Origin: Sulfitobacter sp. BSw21498
GTDB taxonomy: Bacteria; Pseudomonadota; Alphaproteobacteria; Rhodobacterales; Rhodobacteraceae
Length of the DNA: 64,000 nucleotides
Direction: 5' to 3'
Assembly: GCF_006064855.1 (NCBI RefSeq)
Contig: NZ_CP040753.1
Coordinates: 310,001 to 374,000 of the forward strand
Shown: piece by piece, positions 7,816 through 16,675 of the stretch
How the letters are laid out: each line of letters begins with the position of its first letter
Numbering within the stretch: the stretch's first letter is position 1
The notes under the pieces: model-generated
What the model saw: only the letters and a program-made list of their open reading frames with translations
Database searches by the model: none
What the model was told of the DNA's origin: nothing
Program-made: the position numbers and the translations under genes

Positions 7816-8100
7816 TTATTTAATCTTCACGCTTTGACGCAGTTCGCCAGTCATTCTGTCAAAGATCAGAATCACATCGTCTTTCGTCACAACGGCATAC
7901 CAGTCGGGACCTTGGGTGAATGTCACTGCTTTTGCGCCATCGGGCAGGGTAACAGACGTCGGTAAATCGGGGCTCTTGTTCGAGAAGCGGATGACAAGTA
8001 GCCCGATCACGATTAGAAGGCCGAAAATCATTGTGGCGGTAAGTACCGTCACCAGCCGCCGCAGGAATTTGATGTTCGGAGGCTCGGAAGGATCAGTCAT
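7816..8100 (-). CDS. Small single-pass membrane protein, DUF6476-like
   Basis: A 94-residue protein with a short cytoplasmic N-terminus (MTDPSEPPNIKFLRR), one hydrophobic helix (about 17-40) and a small beta-rich domain containing DGAKAVTFTQGPDWYAVVT and ILIFDRMTGELRQSV. It resembles the uncharacterised Rhodobacterales family DUF6476. Its ATG (8100-8098) overlaps the ATG of rluD (8099-8101) on the other strand by two bases, a very tight divergent arrangement. Its own ribosome-binding site is weak. The function is unknown. Confidence 0.7.
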   Translation of the reverse strand: MTDPSEPPNIKFLRRLVTVLTATMIFGLLIVIGLLVIRFSNKSPDLPTSVTLPDGAKAVTFTQGPDWYAVVTKDDVILIFDRMTGELRQSVKIK

Positions 8101-9133
8101 GTCGCACCGTCAAATTAAGTTTACCATCACGGACAACCCGCCACCCCGCCTTGATAAGGCGCTTGCGCGGGATGTGCCAGAGGATGCGAACCTGTCGCGC
8201 ACACGGCTTGGCCGTTTGCTTGAGCAAGGTTCCGTGCGGGTGAATGGGCAGGTCGTAACCGATCCGCGCAGCCGCGCCGACGAAGGCCAAGAAATTACCG
8301 TGGATGTGGAAGAGGCCGAAGACAGCCATATCCTTGCCGAAGAGATCCCGTTAAATGTGGTCTTCGAAGATGCCGACCTGATTGTGATCAACAAGCCCGC
8401 TGGCATGGTTGTGCACCCCGCACCGGGCAGCCCCTCCGGCACGCTGGTCAATGCGCTGCTGGCCCATTGCGGTGATGATCTTTCAGGGGTGGGGGGCATG
8501 AAGCGCCCCGGCATTGTGCACCGGATCGACAAGGACACCTCTGGCCTGTTGGTCGTCGCCAAATCCGACGCGGCGCACCACGGGCTGGCCAAACAGTTCG
8601 AAAAACACACGGTTGAGCGCTACTATCAAGCGTTGGTCTACGGCGTTCCCGATGCCAACGACCCTCGCCTGCGCGGCGTGAAGGGGACCAGTTTTGAGCC
8701 CGGCAATATCCTTAAGCTCACGACGCAGTTGGCCCGTCACCGCACCGACCGGCAACGGCAGGCGGTGTTTTTCCAAGGGGGGCGTCACGCCGTTACCCGC
8801 GCACGCACCGTGGCCCGCCTCGGATCACCTGAGGTATTAGCGTTAATGGAGTGCTGGCTAGAGACGGGGCGCACGCACCAAATCCGGGTTCATATGGCCC
8901 ATGCCGGTCATGCGCTGGTGGGTGATCCGACCTATGGCGGCAAACGCAAGCTGGCCAAAGGCGCGGTTTCTGACTCTGCAGCCGATGCCATCCGCAGCTT
9001 TCCTCGACAAGCGCTGCACGCGGCTGTTCTGGGGTTCGATCACCCCGTGACAGGGGACTACGTTCGGTTCGAAGCCCCGCTGCCGGCTGACCTGACCAAC
9101 CTGCTAGCGGCCGTGGGCTACAGCACAACTTGA
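8099..9133 (+). CDS. rluD: 23S rRNA pseudouridine synthase, RluD family
   Basis: A 344-residue RluA/RluD-type pseudouridine synthase; RluD isomerises U1911, U1915 and U1917 in helix 69 of 23S rRNA. There is an S4 domain at about residues 17-75 (LDKALARDVP...GSVRVNGQVV). The catalytic domain carries NKPAGMVVHPAPG (98-110) and the active-site HRIDKDTSGLLVVAK with Asp144. The ATG at 8099 was chosen because ggaagga stands 6-7 nt upstream and the family starts just before the S4 domain; a longer frame from 7916 would run through the divergent gene. The exact target uridines are inferred from the family. Confidence 0.9.
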   Translation: MSHRQIKFTITDNPPPRLDKALARDVPEDANLSRTRLGRLLEQGSVRVNGQVVTDPRSRADEGQEITVDVEEAEDSHILAEEIPLNVVFEDADLIVINKPAGMVVHPAPGSPSGTLVNALLAHCGDDLSGVGGMKRPGIVHRIDKDTSGLLVVAKSDAAHHGLAKQFEKHTVERYYQALVYGVPDANDPRLRGVKGTSFEPGNILKLTTQLARHRTDRQRQAVFFQGGRHAVTRARTVARLGSPEVLALMECWLETGRTHQIRVHMAHAGHALVGDPTYGGKRKLAKGAVSDSAADAIRSFPRQALHAAVLGFDHPVTGDYVRFEAPLPADLTNLLAAVGYSTT

Positions 9134-9219
9134 TGCACAGTTGTGTGAACGACCTGTAGCATAACGGTAATTTAAGGTTTTTTGGGCCCAATACGCCCTT
9201 TCACGCGTTAGGCTGTACA

Positions 9220-9248
9220 CTTGAAACAGAGCGGGGCGCTCTCCATAT
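9220..9248 (+). promoter_or_regulatory. Putative heat-shock (sigma32-type) promoter of rpoH
   Basis: CTTGAAA at 9220-9226 is followed after 14 nt by CTCCATAT at 9241-9248, close to the sigma32 pattern CTTGAA-N13-17-CCCCAT. Transcription would begin near 9255, about 45 nt before the rpoH ATG. The leader can form a small cccc/gggg hairpin just before the ribosome-binding site. This suggests autoregulation, but it is based on consensus matching only. Confidence 0.45.
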
Positions 9249-9299
9249 CTATGTTAATCCAAATAACATGGGCCCCGGAAATTGGGGAAAGGGACAAAG

Positions 9300-10196
9300 A
9301 TGGCTAATTATGCAAATCTGCCAGCACCAACACCGGAAGGCGGATTAAACCGCTACATGCAGGAAATCCGCAAGTTTCCCCTGTTGGAACCAGAAGAAGA
9401 ATACATGCTCGCCAAACGCTGGGTGGAAGAGCAAGATACCAAAGCTGCACACCGTATGGTCACCTCCCACCTAAGGCTCGCGGCGAAAATCGCCATGGGG
9501 TATCGCGGCTACGGCCTGCCTCAGGCCGAAGTGATTTCAGAAGCGAACGTCGGTTTAATGCAGGCTGTTAAACGGTTTGACCCTGAAAAGGGCTTTCGTC
9601 TCGCGACCTATGCGATGTGGTGGATCCGTGCGTCTATTCAGGAATATATTCTGCGCTCGTGGTCTTTGGTCAAACTGGGCACTACGTCGGGCCAAAAGAA
9701 ATTGTTCTTTAACCTGCGTAAGGCCAAGAACCGCATCGGCGCGTTGGAGGAGGGTGATTTGCACCCCGACAACGTCACCCGCATTGCCACTGACCTCGGC
9801 GTGACCGAGACCGAAGTGATCTCTATGAACCGGCGTATGTCCGGCGGTGACGCGTCGTTGAATGCCACGGTCGGGTCGGAAGGTGAAGGGACGATGCAGT
9901 GGCAGGACTGGTTGGAGGATGAAGATGCTGACCAGGCCACCGATTACGAAGAACGTGACGAGCTGGAAACCCGCCGTGAAATGCTGGCCGAGGCGCTGGA
10001 TGTTTTGAATGACCGCGAAAAGGACATTCTGACCCAACGGCGTCTGTCCGACAAGACGGTCACGCTGGAAGACCTGAGTGGCCAGTATGACGTCAGCCGC
10101 GAGCGTATCCGCCAGATCGAGGTGCGCGCATTTGAAAAGTTGCAAAAACGTATGCGTGACCTTGCCCGCGAAAAAGGTCTCATGGCGACAGCTTGA
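9300..10196 (+). CDS. rpoH: RNA polymerase sigma factor RpoH (sigma32)
   Basis: A 298-residue group 3 sigma factor for the heat-shock regulon. Region 2 is seen in HLRLAAKIAMGYRGYGLP and EKGFRLATYAMWWIRASIQEYILRSW (96-121), which binds the -10 element. The RpoH box is QKKLFFNLR (132-140), the signature that separates RpoH from other sigma factors. Region 4.2 is VSRERIRQIEVRAFEKLQKRM near the C-terminus. The ATG at 9300 follows a ggggaaaggga site; an in-frame ATG at 9282 has no site. A strong terminator follows at 10220. Roseobacters often carry two rpoH genes; which one this is cannot be told here. Confidence 0.95.
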   Translation: MANYANLPAPTPEGGLNRYMQEIRKFPLLEPEEEYMLAKRWVEEQDTKAAHRMVTSHLRLAAKIAMGYRGYGLPQAEVISEANVGLMQAVKRFDPEKGFRLATYAMWWIRASIQEYILRSWSLVKLGTTSGQKKLFFNLRKAKNRIGALEEGDLHPDNVTRIATDLGVTETEVISMNRRMSGGDASLNATVGSEGEGTMQWQDWLEDEDADQATDYEERDELETRREMLAEALDVLNDREKDILTQRRLSDKTVTLEDLSGQYDVSRERIRQIEVRAFEKLQKRMRDLAREKGLMATA

Positions 10197-10219
10197 TCCG
10201 TAATACACGTGATTTGTCG

Positions 10220-10256
10220 ATCCCCGCAAAGCGTTCGCTTTGCGGGGATTTTTTGT
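10220..10256 (+). terminator. Rho-independent terminator of rpoH
   Basis: A 13-bp perfect stem (atccccgcaaagc with gctttgcggggat), gttc loop and a T-run (10250-10254). It lies 23 nt after the rpoH stop. Confidence 0.93.
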
Positions 10257-10372
10257 TTATTCATCGCCGTTCCCTCCCGTGTCAAAAGCCCGTAACCGTG
10301 GCATTCGCTATCGGGGGTTGCACCGTTTCTCCACTGACCTACCTATAAGAGGTAATCTAGAAGGGGATGATC

Positions 10373-10642
10373 ATGGCCGGAGGTTGGGCAAAAGACGGTG
10401 CTGTCAGCGAACAGATCGAAGCGTCGATCAATGACGAGCTGGCCCGCCTGAAATCACGAAAATCACACCAAGGCGAAAGCCGCACCCATTGTGCCGAATG
10501 CGAAGAACCAATCCCCGAGGCGCGCCGCCAAGCGCTACCGGGCGTCAAGCTTTGCATTGATTGTGTGCGCGAACGCGACGGAATTGCGCAAGCACGTGGC
10601 GGCATCAACCGGCGCGGCAGCAAGGACAGCCAACTGAAGTAA
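10373..10642 (+). CDS. DksA/TraR-type zinc-finger protein
   Basis: An 89-residue protein. The C-terminal half has a four-cysteine zinc finger, HCAECEEPIPEARR...GVKLCIDC (Cys40, 43, 61, 64), characteristic of the DksA/TraR family. The N-terminal 35 residues form a short helix (ISEQIEASINDELARLK-like). It is much shorter than DksA (about 150) and lacks the long coiled-coil with its acidic tip, so ppGpp-type control of RNA polymerase cannot be assumed. It resembles the short YbiI-like members. The start at 10373 was chosen over 10367 because aagggg stands at the right distance. A dispersed repeat lies 40 nt after the stop. Confidence 0.85.
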   Translation: MAGGWAKDGAVSEQIEASINDELARLKSRKSHQGESRTHCAECEEPIPEARRQALPGVKLCIDCVRERDGIAQARGGINRRGSKDSQLK

Positions 10643-10682
10643 GCCATGAAAAAACGGGACGCTGCATCTGCACCGCCCCGCT

Positions 10683-10715
10683 TTCCAGATGGTCTTAAAT
10701 CCTCGCCGAAGGCAC
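10683..10715 (+). repeat. Dispersed intergenic repeat, copy D (short subtype)
   Basis: ttccagatgg (10683-10692), four variable bases, then aaatcctcgccgaaggc. The same core occurs at 62562 with one base difference in the first ten. It lies between the zinc-finger gene and convergent pepF. The GC hairpin section seen in copies A and B is absent here. Confidence 0.65.
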
Positions 10716-10740
10716 TAAACTCTTGTGCCGGTCCGTTGGA

Positions 10741-12561
10741 TCAGTCCTCCATTGCTTCCAATTCATCGATAAAGCCCGAAATCATCGACAGGCCCTTATC
10801 CCAGAACGCGGGGTCAGAGGCGTCCAACCCGAAGGGGGCCAGAAGCTCCTTGTGATGCTTCGACCCACCGGCTTTCAACATGTCGAAATACTTGTCCTCG
10901 AACCCGGGCTCGCCTTCTTCATACACAGCATAAAGCGCGTTCACCAAGCCGTCGCCAAAGGCGTAGGCATAGACGTAGAAGGGCGAGTGCACGAAGTGGG
11001 GGATATATGCCCAGAAGGTTTCATAGCCGTCCATATACTCGAACACCGGCCCAAGGCTTTCGGCCTGAACCGACATCCACAGGGCATTGATATCATCTGG
11101 CGTCAGCTCTCCGCCACGACGGGCGTCATGCAGTTTGCATTCGAAATCATAGAACGCAATCTGGCGCACGACCGTGTTGATCATGTCTTCGACTTTGCCG
11201 GCCAGCAGTATTTTGCGTTCTGCGTTGGTTTTAGCCCCGTCCAGCATCTTGCGGAAGGTCAGCATTTCGCCGAACACCGACGCCGTTTCAGCCAAGGTCA
11301 GCGGCGTGGAGGATAACATTTCACCCTGACCGGCGGCCAACACTTGGTGAACTCCGTGACCCAGTTCGTGTGCCAGTGTCATCACGTCGCGAGGTTTGCC
11401 CAGATAGTTGAGCATCACATAAGGGTGCACATCAGTCACGGTGGGGTGCGCGAAAGCACCGGGCGCCTTACCCGGTTTCACGCCCGCATCGATCCAACCC
11501 TCAGAGAAGAAGGGGGCCGCGATTTCGCCCATACGGGGATCAAACGCATTGTAGGCATCCATGACCGTCTTTTCAGCCTGCTCCCAGCTGACGGTTTTAG
11601 GGTCGTCCATCGGCAGCGGCGCGTTGCGGTCCCAGACCTGCATGGTGTCAAGGCCAAGCCACTTGCGCTTTAGCTCGTAGTAACGGTGGCTGAGCTTGGG
11701 GTAGGCGTTGACGACGGCATTGCGCAGCGCCTCGACCACCTCGGGTTCGACGTGGTTCGACAGGTGGCGACCGGTTTGCGGTGTGGGCATGCCACGCCAG
11801 CGGTCGATGACCTCTTTCTCTTTGGCTTGCGTGTTATGCACGCGGGCAAAGGTGCGGATATTGGCCTGAAACACATCCGCCAGTTCGCGCGCCGCCGCTT
11901 CGCGTAGGTCACGCGATGGGTCGGTCAGCAGGTTCAGCACGCCTTCGATGTTCAGCGGCTCGTCGTTTACCTCGAACTCAAGCCCGGCGATGGTTTCGTC
12001 GAACAACCGTTCCCACGCGTCGCCGACGACGCCCAGATCATGGAGGAATTTCTCCATCTCGTCCGAAAGCTGGTAATCTTTCATGGCGCGGATACGGTCA
12101 AACACGGGTTTATAGCGGGCAAGATCGGCCTTTTGGCTCAGCAGGTTGGCAAGGTGATCGTCTTGCAGCCGGTTCAGTTCCAACGTGAAAAACACCAGCG
12201 GCGTGGTGAAGTTGGTGATCTTCTCCTGCGCGTCCGACATGAACTTGGCACGACCGGAATCTGTGGTCATCTGGTAGTAGCGCAGGCCGGCATAGGACAT
12301 GATACGCCCGGCGATCTGGTTGATTTTCTCGTTGCGCAGCACGCAATCCAGCAGTTCGTTCGCGTCCAAATCCGCCAGCTTGCCTTCGTAATCTTCGGCA
12401 AAACTGCGGCAGGCTTCTTCCAGCCAGTCCAGATCACGCTTGAGCTCGGGGGCGTCTTCACCGGTGTAAAGATCGTCAAGATTCCATTCGGGCAGCTTGC
12501 CGAAGGCAGAGGCCCCGGAACCGGCGTTAGCATCAAGGACGGGGACGGGCAGTTGAAACAT
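10741..12561 (-). CDS. pepF: Oligoendopeptidase F (M3 family metallopeptidase)
   Basis: A 606-residue cytoplasmic zinc endopeptidase of family M3B, which cleaves short peptides. The zinc motif is HELGH within LAHELGHGVHQVL (His398, Glu399, His402), followed downstream by the expected ETASVFGEML helix that carries the third ligand. The length and the KLPEWNLDDLYTGEDAPE N-terminus match the family. The start ATG at 12561 has aagagg about 8 nt upstream. It lies downstream of the DNA ligase on the same strand, 72 nt apart, with no sign of a functional link. Confidence 0.93.
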   Translation of the reverse strand: MFQLPVPVLDANAGSGASAFGKLPEWNLDDLYTGEDAPELKRDLDWLEEACRSFAEDYEGKLADLDANELLDCVLRNEKINQIAGRIMSYAGLRYYQMTTDSGRAKFMSDAQEKITNFTTPLVFFTLELNRLQDDHLANLLSQKADLARYKPVFDRIRAMKDYQLSDEMEKFLHDLGVVGDAWERLFDETIAGLEFEVNDEPLNIEGVLNLLTDPSRDLREAAARELADVFQANIRTFARVHNTQAKEKEVIDRWRGMPTPQTGRHLSNHVEPEVVEALRNAVVNAYPKLSHRYYELKRKWLGLDTMQVWDRNAPLPMDDPKTVSWEQAEKTVMDAYNAFDPRMGEIAAPFFSEGWIDAGVKPGKAPGAFAHPTVTDVHPYVMLNYLGKPRDVMTLAHELGHGVHQVLAAGQGEMLSSTPLTLAETASVFGEMLTFRKMLDGAKTNAERKILLAGKVEDMINTVVRQIAFYDFECKLHDARRGGELTPDDINALWMSVQAESLGPVFEYMDGYETFWAYIPHFVHSPFYVYAYAFGDGLVNALYAVYEEGEPGFEDKYFDMLKAGGSKHHKELLAPFGLDASDPAFWDKGLSMISGFIDELEAMED

Positions 12562-12633
12562 GAGAAACCTCTTTTTGACGTTAATTCTACCTAAGCACGG
12601 GTCCGCGGCAAAGCAAGGCGATGGCAGGGTGGA

Positions 12634-14232
12634 TCAACCGTAAATCCGCAGCATTTCTTCAAGATCGGCCAAGGTGTTGGCCTCTTGAAGCGGCTTATCC
12701 TGCCGCCACCGCAGCATCCGTGGAAAGCGCAGGGCGACGCCGGATTTATGCCGTGTGCTGCGCTGGATACCCTCGAACGCGATTTCGAACACGTGGTGCG
12801 GGGTGACTTTGCGCACAGGGCCAAACCGCTCGAGGGTATTCTTGCGGACCCAAGCCGTGATCTTGCGAAACTCGGCATCCGTCAGGCCGCTATAGGCTTT
12901 GGTAAAGGGCACCAGATCATTGCCGTTCCAGACCGCAAAGGTGAAGTCAGTGAACAGGTTGGCGCGTCGGCCTGACCCCGACTGGGCATAGATCATCACT
13001 GCGTCGATGGTCAGCGGGTCCAGCTTCCATTTCCACCAATCGCCCTTCTTGCGCCCCGCCAGATAGGGGCTATCGGCACGCTTCAGCATGACCCCTTCGG
13101 CTTGGGCATCGCGTGCAGTGCCGCGTTGATCGGCCAGCGCATCCCATGTGGCAAAGCTCAGCTGCGGCGACAGGCGGATCGGTGCGTCGTCGGGCAAGGC
13201 GGCGCAGGCTTGTTCAAGCAGCGCACGACGTTCGGCAAAGGGGCGGTCTCGGATATCCTCGCCTTGCCATTCCAGCAGATCATAGGCGTGCAGCACGACG
13301 GGGGCTTCGGCCAGTAGCTTCTTCGGCACGGTCTTGCGCCCAATACGGGCTTGCAGTGCGTTGAAGGATGACGGTGCAGGCTGACCATTGGGCCAGACGA
13401 GCAATTCGCCATCTAGAACCGTGCAATCGGGCATGAAATCCACCGCGCGGGCAAGTTCCGGAAAACGGTCAGTCATCAGCTCTTCGCCGCGCGACCACAC
13501 GAAATATTCGCCGTCGCGCAGGATCAATTGGCCGCGGATACCGTCCCACTTCCATTCTGCGCGCCAGTCTTGCGGATTACCCAGCTCTTGCGGCTCGGCT
13601 TCCAGCCCGTAGGCCAGATAGAAGGGATAGGGCCGTGACGCGTCTGCAGAGGCATCTTCGGCCTCGACCAGCGTGTGCCAGGTTGTGTCGTCGGGATGCC
13701 AGTTCCCCATGAGCCGATGCGCCAGCTCGGGTTCGGGTTTGTCTGTGGCGCGGGCAAGGGCGCGGGTCATCAGCTTTTGGCTGACGCCCACACGAAAACC
13801 ACCGGTGATGAGCTTGTTAAAGATAAAGCGTTCGGTTCCGCCCAGGATTGTCCATGCGTCCAGCACAAAGGCTTTGCGCGCCTCTTCGTCCTGCGTGTAA
13901 ATTTCGCGCAGGGCCGCGATCCAGGTAGACAGCGATTGGTCGTCTTGCGTCGGGTTGGGGGGCAGCACCAGCGCGATCGTCTCGGCCAGATCGCCGACGA
14001 TGCTATAGCTTTCCTCGAACAACCACAGTGGAATCCCCGCACGTTCAGCGGCCCATTCGCGCAGCTTGGTTGTAGTGACGGCGCGTTTGGGGCGGCGGCC
14101 GGAAAACAGCGCAATGGTCCATAGGCGGTCATCATCCGGCGCGGCGCTAAAGTAATCGGCAAGAGCGGCCACTTTGACCGTCGTCTTGGTGCTTTGGTCG
14201 ATGGCGTTGAACAGGGCAGCAAAACGTTTCAT
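12634..14232 (-). CDS. ATP-dependent DNA ligase (LigC/LigB type of the ligase-exonuclease repair cluster)
   Basis: A 532-residue ATP-dependent DNA ligase. Residues 1 to about 200 are the DNA-binding domain. The adenylation motif I is EWKWDGIRG with Lys228 as the AMP-accepting lysine. VLDGELLVW is motif III, EGVMLKRADSPYLAGRKKGDWWKWK covers motifs IV and V, and an OB-fold follows. It belongs to the family called cisplatin damage response ligase, normally found with a ligase-associated exonuclease, an Lhr-type helicase and the PdeM phosphoesterase. Its ATG overlaps the stop of the exonuclease gene by 4 nt. The helicase and PdeM are not adjacent here. Confidence 0.92.
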   Translation of the reverse strand: MKRFAALFNAIDQSTKTTVKVAALADYFSAAPDDDRLWTIALFSGRRPKRAVTTTKLREWAAERAGIPLWLFEESYSIVGDLAETIALVLPPNPTQDDQSLSTWIAALREIYTQDEEARKAFVLDAWTILGGTERFIFNKLITGGFRVGVSQKLMTRALARATDKPEPELAHRLMGNWHPDDTTWHTLVEAEDASADASRPYPFYLAYGLEAEPQELGNPQDWRAEWKWDGIRGQLILRDGEYFVWSRGEELMTDRFPELARAVDFMPDCTVLDGELLVWPNGQPAPSSFNALQARIGRKTVPKKLLAEAPVVLHAYDLLEWQGEDIRDRPFAERRALLEQACAALPDDAPIRLSPQLSFATWDALADQRGTARDAQAEGVMLKRADSPYLAGRKKGDWWKWKLDPLTIDAVMIYAQSGSGRRANLFTDFTFAVWNGNDLVPFTKAYSGLTDAEFRKITAWVRKNTLERFGPVRKVTPHHVFEIAFEGIQRSTRHKSGVALRFPRMLRWRQDKPLQEANTLADLEEMLRIYG

Positions 14233-15242
14233 TCGTACGCGTCCTTATCAAGGGACTCGCCTTCGAACTGGGTAGGCACCACCTGCGCCTGCCAGCCACT
14301 GTCCGCCAGATAGCGGCTGAAGACATCCGTATAACCGTGTGTGACATATATATTTTCTGCTTCGGTCGCCTTGATCGCCGACAGCAGTCCATCCCAGTCC
14401 GCATGGTCCGAGATGATAAAGCCGCGATCGCCCGCACGGCGTCGACGTACACCCCGCACGGCCATCCATCCGCTGGCGAAAGCGGTCTCCTGCAGGCCGA
14501 ACTTCTTGGACCATGCACTGCCCAAAGCACCGGGTGGGGCCAGCACAATTGCGCCGGGGTGGTCCTTGGGGTTCAAATCCGCATCCGCGAGGATCGTGTC
14601 GGGCAGGGTGATCCCTTGATCGCGCAGCACGCGGTTGGTGTTTTCGGTTGCGGTATGGGTCAGGATAGGGCCGATTTCGGGGTCGAGCATCGACAACAGA
14701 CGTTGCGCTTTGCCCAAGGCGTAGGCCCCCAGAAACGCCGTCTTGCCCTGCGCCGCGCATCCCGCCCACCAGGCGTTGATCTCTGCCGCGATGGTGGATT
14801 GATCGGCCCAGCGAAACACCGGCAGGCCAAAGGTGCTTTCGGTGATAAAATGATGACACTTGATCGGCTCGAACGGATCAGACAGCCCGTCGTCTACAAC
14901 CTTGTAGTCGCCCGAGGCAACCCAGACCTCGCCGTCTACTTCGACGCGGATCTGGGCGGAACCGGGGACGTGGCCCGCTGGATGAAACGACACCTGCGCA
15001 CCGCCAATCTGCCGCACTTCGCCATACGCGATTGCGTCGGCGGTAATGTCGCCCAAGCGGTGCCGCATGACGGGCAGGGCGATGTCAGTGGCAAGGTAGC
15101 GGCTCATGCCCCAGCGGGCGTGATCTGAATGTCCGTGGGTAATTAACGCGCGGTCAACGGGGCGCCACGGGTCGATATAGAAATCACCCGAGGGGCAGTA
15201 GATGCCGTTTTCGTTGAACGTGAGGACAGGTTGCTTGGCCAT
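14229..15242 (-). CDS. Ligase-associated DNA exonuclease (metallo-beta-lactamase fold)
   Basis: A protein of about 337 residues with the beta-lactamase/beta-CASP fold, similar to mRNA 3'-end processing factors. The metal site is THGHSDHARWG (HxHxDH, residues about 35-41), with further motifs HPAGHVPGSAQ and SGDYKVV. It belongs to the ligase-associated exonuclease family that works with the ATP-dependent ligase encoded next. The two genes overlap by 4 nt (ATGA). I chose the ATG at 15242 (MAKQPVLTF); an ATG two codons upstream at 15248 is equally possible, and neither has a strong ribosome-binding site. Confidence 0.9.
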   Translation of the reverse strand: MAKQPVLTFNENGIYCPSGDFYIDPWRPVDRALITHGHSDHARWGMSRYLATDIALPVMRHRLGDITADAIAYGEVRQIGGAQVSFHPAGHVPGSAQIRVEVDGEVWVASGDYKVVDDGLSDPFEPIKCHHFITESTFGLPVFRWADQSTIAAEINAWWAGCAAQGKTAFLGAYALGKAQRLLSMLDPEIGPILTHTATENTNRVLRDQGITLPDTILADADLNPKDHPGAIVLAPPGALGSAWSKKFGLQETAFASGWMAVRGVRRRRAGDRGFIISDHADWDGLLSAIKATEAENIYVTHGYTDVFSRYLADSGWQAQVVPTQFEGESLDKDAYE

Positions 15243-15363
15243 GCGCATAAGCTAGCGGAGCGAAGCGGTTTGAACAGGGGGAATACAGAAATCTCGACAG
15301 ATTTTCGATATATGTCGTTTGTTTGTAAATATTTACCGAGGGAGGTTAAAGTCAGGCGCAACG

Positions 15364-16308
15364 CTATTTCTTGGCGGTGCCGAAGAATAGCGCTGCCATT
15401 TCCTCTATTGCGTTGTTGCGGGTGGCGGCGGTTTCCATCAAGACTTCGTGCTCTGCGCCGTCAATGATATGCAGGTTGCCGCCTTTCCAAGTCTCCATCC
15501 GCGCATGGATGCGATCCTTATGGACGATACGCTCGTTCGACCCGAGGAACGTGGCGCAAGGCAGGCTAGGGGCAGCGCGCAGCGACAGATGTTTGGTTTC
15601 GGTCAAAGCTTCGCGCAGCCAGATAAAGCTGGGTCCGCCCAGCGATAGCTCGGGGTGCGCGTTGATCTGAGTGCGCATCATTTCGTACATCTCGGGGTCG
15701 GTCGTCAGCATGTTGCCTTCAAACGGCGCGGTCGAGACGTAGGGCGCCGCCTGCGTTCCCATCGGCAAACGATACCCCTGACCAATACGCGGCATCAGCT
15801 GGCTTAGTCCCGCGGCGACAAGACGCATATGCGGTGCAATATGAATGCCCCACATCGGCGCGGTAAAGGCTGCGGCTTGCACCGACAGCCCCTCCATACA
15901 GGCGCGCAGACCGATGGCCCCACCCATGGAATGCGCCAGCAGGAAAAACGGGCGCGGCAGCTGCAAAGCGCGGGCGGTCCGCATCATCGCTGCCACATCT
16001 TTTTGATAATCAGAGAAAACATCGACGTGGCCGATATTACGGTCGGGGATCAGTCGATCCGACAGACCTTGCCCTCGCCAATCAATCGCAATGACCGCCA
16101 GCCCTTTTTCGGCAAGAGCGCTTGCGGTCATCGCATATTTTTCCACGTATTCTGTGCGGCCGGGGAAAAGCAGCACTGTGCCCTTTGCCCCGTCCAGCGG
16201 CCAATGCGCGACGCGCAGCTTCTTACCGTCCGATGTCTCGGCCCAATGCGCCTGACCCGTTTCGGGGAGGGGCGCGATGTCGGTGAAAAAGGGCGCGGTT
16301 TCCAACAT
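15364..16308 (-). CDS. Alpha/beta hydrolase, lysophospholipase/monoacylglycerol lipase type
   Basis: A 314-residue serine hydrolase. The oxyanion and nucleophile region is FLLAHSMGGAIGLRA (Ser127 in GxSxG), the N-terminal FPGRTEYVEKY is typical of PldB-like lipases, and the base is His287 in GAEHEVLMET. Where many relatives have Asp in a GxxD turn, this protein has GSNERIVH, so Glu may be the acid. The substrate is not defined by sequence; a glycerolipid ester is likely. The start lies one base after the stop of the SCP2 gene, so the two are cotranscribed, which fits lipid metabolism. The protein is cytoplasmic, with no signal peptide. Confidence 0.87.
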   Translation of the reverse strand: MLETAPFFTDIAPLPETGQAHWAETSDGKKLRVAHWPLDGAKGTVLLFPGRTEYVEKYAMTASALAEKGLAVIAIDWRGQGLSDRLIPDRNIGHVDVFSDYQKDVAAMMRTARALQLPRPFFLLAHSMGGAIGLRACMEGLSVQAAAFTAPMWGIHIAPHMRLVAAGLSQLMPRIGQGYRLPMGTQAAPYVSTAPFEGNMLTTDPEMYEMMRTQINAHPELSLGGPSFIWLREALTETKHLSLRAAPSLPCATFLGSNERIVHKDRIHARMETWKGGNLHIIDGAEHEVLMETAATRNNAIEEMAALFFGTAKK

Positions 16309-16309
16309 A

Positions 16310-16600
16310 TTAGGACAGAACAGCCGCCAGCTTCATTGCCATACCCATGTCGCCGTCAATCTTGAGCTTGCCGCTCATGAAGGCACCGGTCGGGTTGGTG
16401 TCGCCGGACAGGATTGCCTCGAAAGTTTCAGCGTCTGCAGAGAGGGTTACGTCGGCTTCCTCATCTCCTTTGCGTGCGCCGGTTGAATCCATCATGACAG
16501 CGCCTTCGCCTTCAATGTCGAACTTGGCGGTCCCGTCAAAGTCAGCGCCTGCCAGTTTTTCATTCAGTACTGTTACAGCTTGGTTCACGATATCGCTCAT
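16310..16600 (-). CDS. SCP2 sterol-binding domain protein
   Basis: A 96-residue single-domain SCP2 protein. The fold is recognisable from FDGTAKFDIEGEGAVMMDS, a DVTLSADAETFEAILSG strand-helix and the end motif MSGKLKIDGDMGMAMKLA. These small proteins bind hydrophobic ligands such as acyl chains. The ATG at 16600 was chosen over the adjacent ATG at 16603 because of the spacing to aaaaggg. The lipase start follows the stop after a single base, suggesting the protein presents or carries lipid for that enzyme (inference). It is divergent from the secreted TPR protein. Confidence 0.9.
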   Translation of the reverse strand: MSDIVNQAVTVLNEKLAGADFDGTAKFDIEGEGAVMMDSTGARKGDEEADVTLSADAETFEAILSGDTNPTGAFMSGKLKIDGDMGMAMKLAAVLS

Positions 16601-16675
16601 CATAGGCCCTTTTCTTGGCAAATGGTGCCGACACGTCTGGAATTGTGGCGGCAGCCTGTTACATTCACTGTTGTT

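Noticed and set aside
16580..16675. Upstream extension of the TPR gene to an ATG at 16580
   Set aside because: It would overlap the divergent SCP2 start, and the signal peptide begins right after the ATG at 16676.
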